Shown here: in pieces, positions 27,662 through 35,708 of the stretch | Layout: every line of letters begins with the position of its first letter | Position numbering within the stretch: the first letter of the stretch is position 1 | Assembly (NCBI RefSeq): GCF_024199795.1 | Contig: NZ_JANADK010000001.1 | Coordinates: forward strand, 8,980,001-9,044,000 | Length of the DNA: 64,000 bases | DNA from: Bradyrhizobium sp. CCGB01 | Lineage (GTDB): Bacteria; Pseudomonadota; Alphaproteobacteria; Rhizobiales; Xanthobacteraceae | Direction of reading: 5' to 3' | Notes under the pieces: model-generated | The model's database searches: none | What the model saw: only the letters and a program-made list of their open reading frames with translations | Told to the model about the DNA's origin: nothing | Program-made: the position numbers and the translations under genes

Positions 27662-28360
27662 TCAAATCCGGTCGTCGATGAGGACGCCGGACATCGATGG
27701 GTCGCTGGCCTTGGTCCCGTCGCTCGAGCGCGTCGCGTTGTAGGTTGGATCCGCGAGCGAGTTCTTCAGCGACTGAAGAAATTGTTCAAGCAAGTCCGTC
27801 GCCGAATTGCTGCTCGACGCGTTGTCCGTGGCGGTGGTCGAGGAAGATCCGCTTGCATCCGCCGTGTCGCTCGATGTCGTCCCGCTGGACGAGGTCGAAT
27901 CCGTGAGCAGGCTTTTCAGCGAATCCAGGAATTGCTGAAGCATGTCCACCACCGAATTGCCGCTCGACGAACTGTCCGTGCCGTTGGCGGGGGGAGGCCC
28001 GCCGGGCGGCGGTCCACCTGCTTCGCCCGGTCCACCCGGACCATGCGAGAACGCCGCCTTGAAGATGCCTTGCAACTCGGTGGCCTGATCGTCGGTCAGC
28101 TTGCCGGCCGAAACTTCCTGCTGGATGAGATCGTCGATCTTCGACTTGAAGGCCTCAGGCGATGATTTGCTGCCGCTGGACGGATCGCTCGCAGAACTTG
28201 ATTGCAGGGCGGAGTCGATATCGCTGAGTGCGGACGACAGTGCCGACTGATCCGACGAACTGATCGCGCCGGAACTGACTTCCGCCTGAAGTTCGTCTTG
28301 CAGCCGCTGCAATGGTGAGGCGCGATGGTGGTGGGAGGAGAGCGCCGAAATCGAGGTCAT
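27662..28360 (-). CDS. Ser/Asp-rich low-complexity protein with internal duplications
   Basis: A 232-residue protein from the ATG at 28360, preceded by GGAAAGCCACC. There is no signal peptide and no membrane segment. Two internal duplications are visible. ELQAEVSSGAISSSDQSAL near residue 20 resembles LIQQEVSAGKLTDDQATEL near residue 75. MLQQFLDSLKSLLTDS near residue 135 resembles LLEQFLQSLKNSLADP near residue 190. Ser- and Gly/Pro-rich linkers join them. I recognise no family. It is monocistronic. Confidence 0.65.
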   Translation of the reverse strand: MTSISALSSHHHRASPLQRLQDELQAEVSSGAISSSDQSALSSALSDIDSALQSSSASDPSSGSKSSPEAFKSKIDDLIQQEVSAGKLTDDQATELQGIFKAAFSHGPGGPGEAGGPPPGGPPPANGTDSSSSGNSVVDMLQQFLDSLKSLLTDSTSSSGTTSSDTADASGSSSTTATDNASSSNSATDLLEQFLQSLKNSLADPTYNATRSSDGTKASDPSMSGVLIDDRI

Positions 28361-28531
28361 GGTGGCTTTCCGTGCTTCTGATGGACTCGCGGTGACGTTG
28401 TCCCCGGGAGCTGGCGCGGAGCCTTCGGCAACGAGCGGGTCAAGTTTCCCGATATTGCCACTGAGCAATAAGAAATATTTGGAAACATAAATCTGCAGGC
28501 CGACGCACCCTGCGCCCCTAAGAGGTGCGTC

Positions 28532-29977
28532 CTAGTCCGCCGCGCCGGAGAGAGCGGGCCCGATCGCGGGTTTCGTTTCGCGCGGTCCCCAGCGTGTCAG
28601 CACCACGCTGGAGCACGAGAGCAGGCCGAGCACGACCATCGAGCTGGCGGCCAGCCAGAAGAAGTTTTGCGCGGTGGCGTCATGCGTCGACAGCCACCAG
28701 CCGACCGCCGCGATGTAGATCAGCCGCGCGGTCTGCGCCAGCACCGGCCCGATGACCTTGGCCGCGCCCTGCGACGAGAAATACATCGTCGAGGCGAGGC
28801 CGATGAAGGCGTAGAACGGCGCCACCGTCGAGAGATATTGATGGCTGGTCGCGCGCACTGTGGCGCTGTCGGTGAAGATGTTGACCCACAGGTCCGGGAA
28901 GATCGCGACCAGGCACGCTGGCGCACCGACGGCGACGAAGGCGGTCGCGCCCGCGATCCAGGCGATACGCCGCGCGCGCGTGATGCGGCCGGCGCCGACC
29001 GCCATGCCGATCATCGGCACCGAGGCGATGCCAAACGAGAACGCGATCGAGGTCAGCAGGAATTCCAGCCGCGCGCCGATGCCGTAGCCGGCGAGGATCG
29101 CGGTGCCGAACTTCGCCAGCATATGGGTGAAGATCGAGATCGTCAGCACCGATTGCAGCGGCGAGAAGCAGGCGATGGCGCCGACCTTCAGGATGTCGAA
29201 GAACATCGCCCATTGGACGCGAAGTCCGCGGAGCTTCGGCACGACGCGGGCGCGGCCCGAGAACAGGTACCAGCCCATCACGCAGATGTTCATCGAATAG
29301 GCGATCAGCGCGCCGGCGGCGACGCCGCGCATGCCGAGCTGCGGCACCGGGCCGAGCCCGAGTCCCAACGTGCCGCCGAGTACGACCTGCCAGACCGCGG
29401 AGTTGAGAATCAGCAGCGACGGCAGCTTCATGTTACCGGTGCCGCGCAACACGCCGGCCATGGTGTTGAGCAGCCAGGGCAGCACGGCCCCGCCGAAAAA
29501 CACCTGCGTGTAGGCGACCGCATGCGTCAGCACATCGCCGCGGCCGCCGAGCAGCTCGAGCACGCGCGGCCCGAAGATCAGCATGCCCAGCATGAAGACG
29601 AGGCCGAAGGTGATGCCGATCAGCAGCGCATGTGCGGCGAGCGTGCCGGCGCGCTCGCGGTCGCCGGCGCCGAGCGCGCGGGCAATGGCGGAGGCCACCG
29701 CGCCGCCCATGGCGCCGCCCGACATCGTCATGGTCAGGATCACTGTCGGAAATACCAGCGCCATTGCGGCGAGCGCCTCGACGCCGAGCCGGCCGATATA
29801 GGAGGTCTCCGCGATCACCACACAGGTGCCGGCTGACAGCGCGACCACGTTCGGCCAGGCGAGGCCGAGCAGCGTGCGCAAAATCGGCCCGTCCATCAGC
29901 GCGCTTCGCACCGGACGCGGCGGCGACGGCAGCGGACGCTCTTGTTCATCGACCGGGATTTCGGCGATGTCGGACAT
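28532..29977 (-). CDS. MATE family efflux transporter
   Basis: A 481-residue inner-membrane antiporter with about 12 helices. MATE marks include GPILRTLLGLAWPNVVALSA near residue 30, the FFGGAVLPWLLNTMAGVLRG segment near residue 145, and GIASVPMIGMAVGAG near residue 295. A soluble N-terminal tail of about 30 residues precedes the first helix. The ATG at 29977 has GGGAGGGGAC upstream. It is monocistronic, and the second MATE gene in the window. The substrate is unknown. Confidence 0.92.
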   Translation of the reverse strand: MSDIAEIPVDEQERPLPSPPRPVRSALMDGPILRTLLGLAWPNVVALSAGTCVVIAETSYIGRLGVEALAAMALVFPTVILTMTMSGGAMGGAVASAIARALGAGDRERAGTLAAHALLIGITFGLVFMLGMLIFGPRVLELLGGRGDVLTHAVAYTQVFFGGAVLPWLLNTMAGVLRGTGNMKLPSLLILNSAVWQVVLGGTLGLGLGPVPQLGMRGVAAGALIAYSMNICVMGWYLFSGRARVVPKLRGLRVQWAMFFDILKVGAIACFSPLQSVLTISIFTHMLAKFGTAILAGYGIGARLEFLLTSIAFSFGIASVPMIGMAVGAGRITRARRIAWIAGATAFVAVGAPACLVAIFPDLWVNIFTDSATVRATSHQYLSTVAPFYAFIGLASTMYFSSQGAAKVIGPVLAQTARLIYIAAVGWWLSTHDATAQNFFWLAASSMVVLGLLSCSSVVLTRWGPRETKPAIGPALSGAAD

Positions 29978-30172
29978 GTCCCCTCCCGGGCACGACCGCC
30001 ATTCGCGGCGCGGCAATGAGTAGGTGTACCAATAATTTCTTCGCGCGCAGGGCGCGGCAGGGACTTGTTAGCACGGCAATTGCCGATTCCTCCTGCGCCG
30101 GATGCAGGCGTGCCCTGCGGCAGCGCATTTCAGCCCGTGGAATTGCGGTTGTCAGTCTCCATGCGGCCAACC

Positions 30173-30273
30173 TTCGAGACGCCCCCCTCTGGCGGGCTCC
30201 TCAGGATGAGGACCTCCTCGCGGTGAGATGTCAGACCATCATGGTGAGGAGCCCGCGAAGCGGGCGTCTCGAA
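30173..30273. repeat. Palindromic intergenic repeat, TTCGAGACGC family
   Basis: The arms TTCGAGACGCCC and GGGCGTCTCGAA are accompanied by inner arms GGCGGGCTCCTCA and TGAGGAGCCCGC. A related copy is at 54448-54538. It is the main content of the 321-base gap upstream of the MATE gene; I see nothing else there. Confidence 0.8.
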
Positions 30274-30298
30274 CCACAAGGCCACCACACGCGCGGCA

Positions 30299-31348
30299 TT
30301 ATCCAATCGTCCACACCAGCGGCGGACGGCTGCCTGCCGTCGGGCGCAGATGCACGCTGATATGCCGCCCGCATCCCGCCGCCAGTCCCTCAAACAATCC
30401 CTCCAGCACCTTGGCGCAGGCGCGATGGTCGGCGACGTCGTCCATCAGCTTCCAGCTCTGCTGGCGGATTTCGAAGGCGCCTTCGGATCGCGTCGTTTCC
30501 GCAGCGTCGTCCTGCGCGGCGAACAGCGCGTTCAGGAACGAGGCGAATTCACCCGCGCCGCCGCGGCCCAGCGACAGTGCTGCGGCGGTCTCGTCGAAAT
30601 ACTGCATGCCGATCAGCTTGCCGGTGAGGTGCAGGAGATAACCGGCATCTTCTGGGCCGAACAGCTGCACCATCACGGGCGCAGCGGTGCGGACATATTC
30701 CATCGCGTAGTTGCGATACGCCTTTTCAAGCCGCGGTTTTGGCCAGCTTGCGACGGGAAGCGCCGGCGCCATCCTCGCGTCGAACAACGGCGCCTCCAGA
30801 TGGCGCGCGAACACCAGGCGCTGGTCAAGCTCGAGCGGATGATCGTACTGGTGGTAGTAGCCTTCAAGGCCGTCCTGTCCGTCGACACTCTGCTTGGTGC
30901 AGACGAAGCCGAGGCGCAAATCACCGAGCGCGACGCCGTTGTTGGCGTGCCAGCCGCGCAGCATCGCGCGGCTCACCTCGCCCGGCACGCCGCAGATCGC
31001 GGTGCCCTTCCAGATCCAGCGCGGCGGCGGATAGCGGATCCAGGCCTTGGTGTCGCTCTCATACATGTATTCGACGTGCACGCCGCCGATCCAGTTGGAG
31101 AGATAATGATATTGCGCAGCGGCGACCGCCGGCGGCAGATGACTGAGACCGAGCTTTTCGAGCCCCGGCAGGAAGCGCTCCTGCTGCTGGCGACGAAACA
31201 CGCGGAAGACGAATTCGGCGGCGTCGGCCGTGCCGCGCCGCGTGACAACGGTCAGGATGAGGCCGGTGAAATAGGCATGATAGAGATCGGCGACTGCACG
31301 CCAGCGTTTCCATTGGGCTTCCTGCGCGGCGTCCGCTATGGCGGTCAT
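30299..31348 (-). CDS. Conserved-looking protein of unknown function
   Basis: A 349-residue soluble protein that I do not recognise. There is no signal peptide or membrane helix. It has many Trp, Tyr and His residues, for example YHYLSNWIGGVHVEYMYES near residue 81, RYPPPRWIWKGTAICGVPGE near residue 104, and GYYHQYDHPLELDQRLVF near residue 163. The codon usage matches its neighbours, and the frame is long with an ATG at 31348 preceded by GGGAGCGAAC. It stands alone between MATE and PAS genes. The pattern suggests an enzyme that could bind ligand or metal, but this is a guess. Confidence 0.7.
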   Translation of the reverse strand: MTAIADAAQEAQWKRWRAVADLYHAYFTGLILTVVTRRGTADAAEFVFRVFRRQQQERFLPGLEKLGLSHLPPAVAAAQYHYLSNWIGGVHVEYMYESDTKAWIRYPPPRWIWKGTAICGVPGEVSRAMLRGWHANNGVALGDLRLGFVCTKQSVDGQDGLEGYYHQYDHPLELDQRLVFARHLEAPLFDARMAPALPVASWPKPRLEKAYRNYAMEYVRTAAPVMVQLFGPEDAGYLLHLTGKLIGMQYFDETAAALSLGRGGAGEFASFLNALFAAQDDAAETTRSEGAFEIRQQSWKLMDDVADHRACAKVLEGLFEGLAAGCGRHISVHLRPTAGSRPPLVWTIG

Positions 31349-31452
31349 GTTCGCTCCCGATCGTTGTTTTGATCGAGTGTGTCACCGCACCCGGTGCGAG
31401 GCAACCTGACGCTCAAGCAGAGCGCCCTGCACGCCAGCGCGTCAATTCCGCA

Positions 31453-31854
31453 TCACGAAGTTTGCGCAGCTTTGGCCGCGCGCTCGCGCTCGACGCGTTC
31501 GGTGACGTCGCGCGCCATCGCCACGGCGCCGCCGGCATCGCGCACCAGCGCGAAGGTCATCTCGATGTAGAGCTTGCGTCCGCTCTTGTGCAGCGCGCGG
31601 GTCAGCGTCGGCTTGCCTGCAAGCTTCATCGCCCCGGTGGCAAGCGCAGCTTCAAAGCCCTTCCAGTGCGCGGCACGCAGATGTTCGGGAATGATCAGAT
31701 CGAGGTTTTGGCCGAGCGCTTCGTCGGCGGAGAAGCCGAACAGCGTCGTCGATGCGCGGTTCCATCGCATGATGGTGCCGGAGCGATCAGAATAGATCAG
31801 CGCGTCCGCGACGTCGTCGAGGATCTTTGCGTCGAGCTCGGATTGATCGGCCAT
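31453..31854 (-). CDS. Stand-alone PAS domain protein
   Basis: A 133-residue protein that is essentially one PAS domain: ILDDVADALIYSDRSGTIMRWN near residue 10, TLFGFSADEALGQNLDLIIPEH near residue 37, then LTRALHKSGRKLYIEMTFALV and AVAMARDVTERVERE. No histidine kinase, cyclase or HTH is fused. PAS domains bind haem, flavin or small molecules, or mediate dimerisation. The start is the ATG at 31854 with GGTGGTGAC upstream. A partner kinase is not adjacent. Confidence 0.9.
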   Translation of the reverse strand: MADQSELDAKILDDVADALIYSDRSGTIMRWNRASTTLFGFSADEALGQNLDLIIPEHLRAAHWKGFEAALATGAMKLAGKPTLTRALHKSGRKLYIEMTFALVRDAGGAVAMARDVTERVERERAAKAAQTS

Positions 31855-31904
31855 GTCACCACCTCGTAGCCCGGATTTCAATTCGCATCCTGACACACAC
31901 TCGG

Positions 31905-32002
31905 TGTCATCGCCCGACGTGATCGGGCGATCCAGTATTCCGAGACGGCAGTAATCTAAATCGAGAGGCTGCGGCGTACTGGATGCCCCGGTGGGCATGA
32001 CA
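31905..32002. repeat. Palindromic intergenic repeat, TGTCATCGCCCG family
   Basis: Its nested arms begin TGTCATCGCCCG with GATCGGGCGATCCAGTA, and end GTACTGGATGCCCC with GGTGGGCATGACA. It separates the PAS gene from the dCTP deaminase gene. Confidence 0.7.
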
Positions 32003-32015
32003 GTAGAGTGTGAAG

Positions 32016-33152
32016 CTACACCCGAAAATGCTTCGATAGTTTGAGGCCCTGCGCCTGGTAGTTCGAGCCGATGCGCTGGCCGTACATCGCGTCGGGGCGT
32101 GCCAGCATCTTCTCGTAGACGAGGCGGCCGACGATCTGGCCGTGCTCGAGGATGAACGGCACCTCGCGCGAGCGCACTTCAAGCACGGCGCGCGCGCCCT
32201 GCCCGCCCGCACCGGCGTAGCCGAAGCCAGGATCGAAGAAGCCGGCATAGTGCACGCGGAATTCACCGACCAGGGGATCGAACGGCACCATCTCCGCGGC
32301 GTAATCGGGCGGCACCTGCACGGCTTCCTTGGAGGCGAGGATGTAGAACTCGCCGGGGTCGAGGATCAGGCTACCGTCGGGACGCGCCGAGATCGGCTCC
32401 CAGAAATCTTCCACCGCATAGCCGGCGCGGCGATCGACATCGACGACGCCGGTGTGGCGCTTGGCGCGGTAACCGACGAAGCCGTTGGCCTTCTCGCCGG
32501 AGAGGTCAACGGAGACGGCGACGCCGCCGGTGAGATCGGCATCGGCGAGATCGACGAGACGCTCGGTCGCGTGCAGCGCCTCGAGCTCGTCGATGTTGAG
32601 GATGGCATCTCCGGTGCGGAAGCGCACCTGGCTCAGGCGCGAGCCCTCGCTGACCAGCACCGGGAACGTCTTCGGGCTGATCTCGGCGTAGAGCGGGCCG
32701 TGATAGCCGGCGCCGATCATGTCGAAGCGGCGGGTGCCGTCGGCGATGACGCGGGTGAAGACGTCGAGCCGGCCGGTGGAGCTTTTCGGGTTCGCCGCCG
32801 CGACGATCTCCGGCGGCAGCGCCAAGCTCTCGAGCAGTGGCACGATGTAGACGCAGTTGGTCTCCAGCACCGCACCGTCGGTGAGGCTGAACTCGTGCAG
32901 CTTCAATTCGTCGATGCGCTCGGCAACGGTCGCACCCGGCCCGGGCAGGAAGCTGGCACGGACGCGGTAGGCGATGTCGCCGAGGCGAAGATCGAGGCTC
33001 GCCGGCTGGATCTGGCTTTCGACGAAGTCGTAGGCCGGCAGAATGAGCCCCGCCTCCGCCATCGCCGCGATCATGCGGTCGGGCAGGATACCATTGGCGT
33101 CGGCGGCGACCGTGAACGTCAACAGGGGGTCCTCATCAGGGGTCAAACGCAT
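32016..33152 (-). CDS. dcd: dCTP deaminase, long two-domain form
   Basis: Deaminates dCTP to dUTP for thymidylate supply. The protein has 378 residues, about twice the usual length. The first half carries ILPAYDFVESQIQPASLDLRLGD, and the catalytic region ANPKSSTGRLDVFTRVIADG is near residue 120, followed by YHGPLYAEISPKTFPVLVSEG. The C-terminal half repeats the trimeric dUTPase-like fold with LILDPGEFYILASKEAVQVP. This long type is usual in alphaproteobacteria. It is monocistronic and divergent from metZ, with 234 bases between the two start codons. Confidence 0.93.
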   Translation of the reverse strand: MRLTPDEDPLLTFTVAADANGILPDRMIAAMAEAGLILPAYDFVESQIQPASLDLRLGDIAYRVRASFLPGPGATVAERIDELKLHEFSLTDGAVLETNCVYIVPLLESLALPPEIVAAANPKSSTGRLDVFTRVIADGTRRFDMIGAGYHGPLYAEISPKTFPVLVSEGSRLSQVRFRTGDAILNIDELEALHATERLVDLADADLTGGVAVSVDLSGEKANGFVGYRAKRHTGVVDVDRRAGYAVEDFWEPISARPDGSLILDPGEFYILASKEAVQVPPDYAAEMVPFDPLVGEFRVHYAGFFDPGFGYAGAGGQGARAVLEVRSREVPFILEHGQIVGRLVYEKMLARPDAMYGQRIGSNYQAQGLKLSKHFRV

Positions 33153-33200
33153 CCCGACATGCGGGAAATACTAGCGTTTTACGGCTAACCGATGGACGTC

Positions 33201-33229
33201 TTGACGGAAAGGGCATTGCGGAATATGAG
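33201..33229 (+). promoter_or_regulatory. Sigma-70-type promoter for the metZ leader
   Basis: TTGACG at 33201-33206 and TATGAG at 33224-33229 are separated by 17 bases, placing transcription start near 33236, just before the riboswitch aptamer. Confidence 0.7.
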
Positions 33230-33240
33230 CATGACTTATC

Positions 33241-33300
33241 CCGTGGTGATTTGAGCCGGCCGGCTTGCAGCCACGTTAAATAAGTCGCTAAACAGGCCGG
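33241..33300 (+). promoter_or_regulatory. SAM-II riboswitch aptamer upstream of metZ
   Basis: The segment reads as a SAM-II H-type pseudoknot. Helix P1 is CGTGGT with GCCACG (33242-33247 and 33270-33275), with the conserved GATTTGAG loop after its 5' arm. The A/T-rich linker TTAAATAAGTCGCTAAACA follows. P2 pairs CCGGCC (33256-33261) with GGCCGG (33295-33300). SAM-II riboswitches are known from alphaproteobacterial metZ, metA and metX leaders and turn expression off when S-adenosylmethionine is plentiful. Confidence 0.92.
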
Positions 33301-33347
33301 GGACCTCTGTGATCCCGGCCCGTGGTGTTATCCAGGCCGGTTTTTTT
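33295..33347 (+). terminator. SAM-II expression platform: antiterminator/terminator switch
   Basis: CCGGCC (33315-33320) pairs with GGCCGG (33335-33340), which is followed by seven T residues: an intrinsic terminator. The same segment, as CCCGGCC (33314-33320), can instead pair with GGCCGGG (33295-33301), whose first six bases are the 3' arm of aptamer helix P2. SAM binding should occupy that arm and free the terminator. Confidence 0.85.
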
Positions 33348-33386
33348 GTGACCGTTTTCGACGAGACGGTCATGTCGGAGGTACCT

Positions 33387-34574
33387 ATGTCGAAGTCGAC
33401 CGCCAACTACCGTCCCGAAACCCGCCTGGTCCATTCCGGCACCCTGCGCTCGCAATATGGCGAGACGTCGGAGGCGCTGTTCCTGACCCAGGGCTACGTC
33501 TACAACAGCGCCGAGGAGTGCGAGGCGCGGTTCAAGGGCGAGGACCCCGGCTTCATCTATTCGCGCTACTCCAACCCGACCATCGCGATGTTCGAGCGCC
33601 GCATGATCGAGCTCGAAGGCGCCGAGGCCGCCCGCTCGGCGGCAACCGGCATGGCCGCGGTGACGACCGCGATCCTGGCGCCGCTCAAGGCCGGCGATCA
33701 CGTGGTCGCCTCCCGCGCCCTGTTCGGCTCGTGCCTCTACGTCATTCAGGACCTGCTGCCGCGCTACGGCATCAAGACCACGCTGGTCGATGGCCTCGAC
33801 CTCGACCAGTGGCAGCGTGCCTTGAGGCCGAACACCAAGACGTTTTTCCTTGAGAGCCCGACCAACCCGACGCTCGACGTGCTCGACATCCCCGGGATTG
33901 CCGAGATCGCGCACAAGGGCGGCGCACGGCTCGTCGTCGACAACGTGTTCGCGACGCCGATCTGGCAGAGCCCGCTCGCGCTCGGCGCCGACGTGGTGGT
34001 CTATTCCGCGACCAAGCACATCGACGGCCAGGGCCGGTGTCTGGGCGGCATCATCCTGTCCTCGGAAGCCTTCATCGCCGATCACATCCACAATTTCATG
34101 CGCCAGACCGGCCCGTCGATCTCGCCGTTCAACGCCTGGGTCCTGCTCAAGGGCCTGGAGACGCTCGGCGTGCGCGTGCGCGCGCAGACCGACAGCGCAG
34201 CGCGGATCGCCGACGTGCTGGCGAGCCATCCCAAGATTTCCCGGCTGGTCTATCCCGGCCGCGCCGATCATCCGCAGGCAGCGCTGGTGAAGAAGCAGAT
34301 GCGCGGCGGCTCGACGCTGGTCGGCTTCGAGGTGAAGGGCGGCAAGGCTGCCGCGTTCCGCGTGCTCAACGAGCTCAAGCTTGCCAAGATCTCGAACAAT
34401 CTCGGCGATGCCAAGAGCCTCGTCACGCATCCGGCGACGACGACGCACCAGCGCCTCAAGCCGGAAGACCGCGCCGCGCTCGGCATCAGCGAGGGTTTCA
34501 TCCGTCTCTCGGCAGGGCTCGAGCATCCGGATGATCTGATCGAGGATCTGACGGCCGCGCTGGAGAAGGCGTGA
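33387..34574 (+). CDS. metZ: O-succinylhomoserine sulfhydrylase
   Basis: Makes homocysteine from O-succinylhomoserine and sulfide, the direct sulfhydrylation step of methionine synthesis. The 395-residue PLP enzyme of the Cys/Met-metabolism family has the Schiff-base lysine in YSATKHIDGQGRCLGG near residue 208, SRYSNPTIAMFE near residue 60, and GFIRLSAGLEHPDDLIEDL at the end. The start is the ATG at 33387 with GGAGGT ahead. The frame extends upstream, but that part is the riboswitch and terminator, so it is not coding. It is controlled by the SAM-II riboswitch. Confidence 0.96.
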   Translation: MSKSTANYRPETRLVHSGTLRSQYGETSEALFLTQGYVYNSAEECEARFKGEDPGFIYSRYSNPTIAMFERRMIELEGAEAARSAATGMAAVTTAILAPLKAGDHVVASRALFGSCLYVIQDLLPRYGIKTTLVDGLDLDQWQRALRPNTKTFFLESPTNPTLDVLDIPGIAEIAHKGGARLVVDNVFATPIWQSPLALGADVVVYSATKHIDGQGRCLGGIILSSEAFIADHIHNFMRQTGPSISPFNAWVLLKGLETLGVRVRAQTDSAARIADVLASHPKISRLVYPGRADHPQAALVKKQMRGGSTLVGFEVKGGKAAAFRVLNELKLAKISNNLGDAKSLVTHPATTTHQRLKPEDRAALGISEGFIRLSAGLEHPDDLIEDLTAALEKA

Positions 34575-34582
34575 ATCGCTTC

Positions 34583-34696
34583 GTAGGGTGGATTAGCCCG
34601 CGGCTGCGCGAAGCGCAGTCCGCCGGCGTAATCCACCAACTTCGTTCGGCGATCGCTGAAGCATGGTGGGTTACGGCTTCGCCTAACCCACCCTAC
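34583..34696. repeat. Palindromic intergenic repeat, GTAGGGTGGATTAGC variant
   Basis: The arms GTAGGGTGGATTAGC and GCCTAACCCACCCTAC, with inner arms GGCGTAATCCACCA and TGGTGGGTTACGGC, lie between the convergent metZ and SGNH hydrolase genes. It is related to the repeats at 26418 and 38338. Confidence 0.8.
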
Positions 34697-34706
34697 GGCA
34701 CCGTGC

Positions 34707-35696
34707 CTACATCGGCCGGTACGTCCGCACGTCCGCAGGGACATTCACGCCGAGCTTGATCTGGCCGACGGAGCGGATGATGTCGTCGCCGAGGAGCTGG
34801 GCGAAGCAGGCGTAGCCCCAATCGTTCATGTGCAGGCCGTCGGCGATGACGAAGCTCTCCATCGGGATCGCCTGCGTCTCGTGCCAGTCTCGCATCACCT
34901 CGAAGCGCGGGAAGATGCCGACGTGACGGAGCTCGGCGACCTTGCCGAGCAGCTTCACCATCTTGCCGGCGCTCTCGGGACGCTGATTGACCGCCGGAGA
35001 GTATTGCGGATCGACCAGCACGATATCGGCGCCGCCGGCAGCCTGGATGCGGGAGATGCCGTCCTCGACCAGTTTTGCAGTGTCGCCGGGATCGAGATTG
35101 CGCAGCACGGCGTTGGTGCCGACCTGCCAGATCACGAGATCCGGATGCACGTCGATCACCTCCTTCTGGAGGCGCTTCATCATCTCGGGCGCGTCCTCGC
35201 CGCCGACACCGGCATTGATGACGGTGATGTCGGCGGTCGGATATTGCCGGCGCAGCTGCGCGGCGAGACGGTTCGGATAGTTGAAATCGGGTGAGGTCGC
35301 GCCATAGCCTGCCGTCGACGACGAGCCGAACGCGACGATGACGACGGGCTTTCCGGCGACGAGCTTGCCCGCGACATGCGGCAGCGAGCCCATCGTCTTC
35401 GAGCCGCCCTTCGGCGCAAGGCAGGGCACGCGGCTGAAAATGTCGCCGGCGGATTTCGCGACCTGCTTCACCTTGTCGATGGCGCGCGCGGTCACGCCGC
35501 GCTGTTCGGGAGAGGTCACGGCGACGGTGGTCTGGGAGGGCGGAGCGGAAGCCGGCCTAGCGGCCTGCTGCGGCGCGGGCGTTGCCTGCGTGGCCTGCGC
35601 CTGCGCTGGTGCCAGCGACACCGGCGTCAGCAACAGCAGAGCCGCTGCGGGCGCAGCCAGCCATGCCGTCAGGCAAAAAGGGCGGAGAGAACTCAT
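34707..35696 (-). CDS. SGNH/GDSL hydrolase family protein, exported
   Basis: A 329-residue protein with a signal peptide (FCLTAWLAAPAAALLLLTPVS) and an Ala/Pro/Gln-rich linker of about 60 residues. The SGNH catalytic blocks are intact: block I VAFGSSSTAGYG near residue 136, block II Gly in INAGVGGEDAPE, block III Asn in WQVGTNAVLR, block V Asp-x-x-His in IADGLHMNDWG near residue 290. Family members are esterases or acyltransferases acting on sugars and lipids. It is the third gene after the OpgC-type gene and a second SGNH-like gene, 12 bases apart, so a shared glycan-modification role is likely. Confidence 0.88.
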   Translation of the reverse strand: MSSLRPFCLTAWLAAPAAALLLLTPVSLAPAQAQATQATPAPQQAARPASAPPSQTTVAVTSPEQRGVTARAIDKVKQVAKSAGDIFSRVPCLAPKGGSKTMGSLPHVAGKLVAGKPVVIVAFGSSSTAGYGATSPDFNYPNRLAAQLRRQYPTADITVINAGVGGEDAPEMMKRLQKEVIDVHPDLVIWQVGTNAVLRNLDPGDTAKLVEDGISRIQAAGGADIVLVDPQYSPAVNQRPESAGKMVKLLGKVAELRHVGIFPRFEVMRDWHETQAIPMESFVIADGLHMNDWGYACFAQLLGDDIIRSVGQIKLGVNVPADVRTYRPM

Positions 35697-35708
35697 TAAC
35701 GCTAGACC

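Noticed and set aside
33309..33386. N-terminal extension of metZ to a GTG at 33309
   Set aside because: The extension runs through the riboswitch antiterminator and terminator; the ATG at 33387 has GGAGGT at proper spacing.
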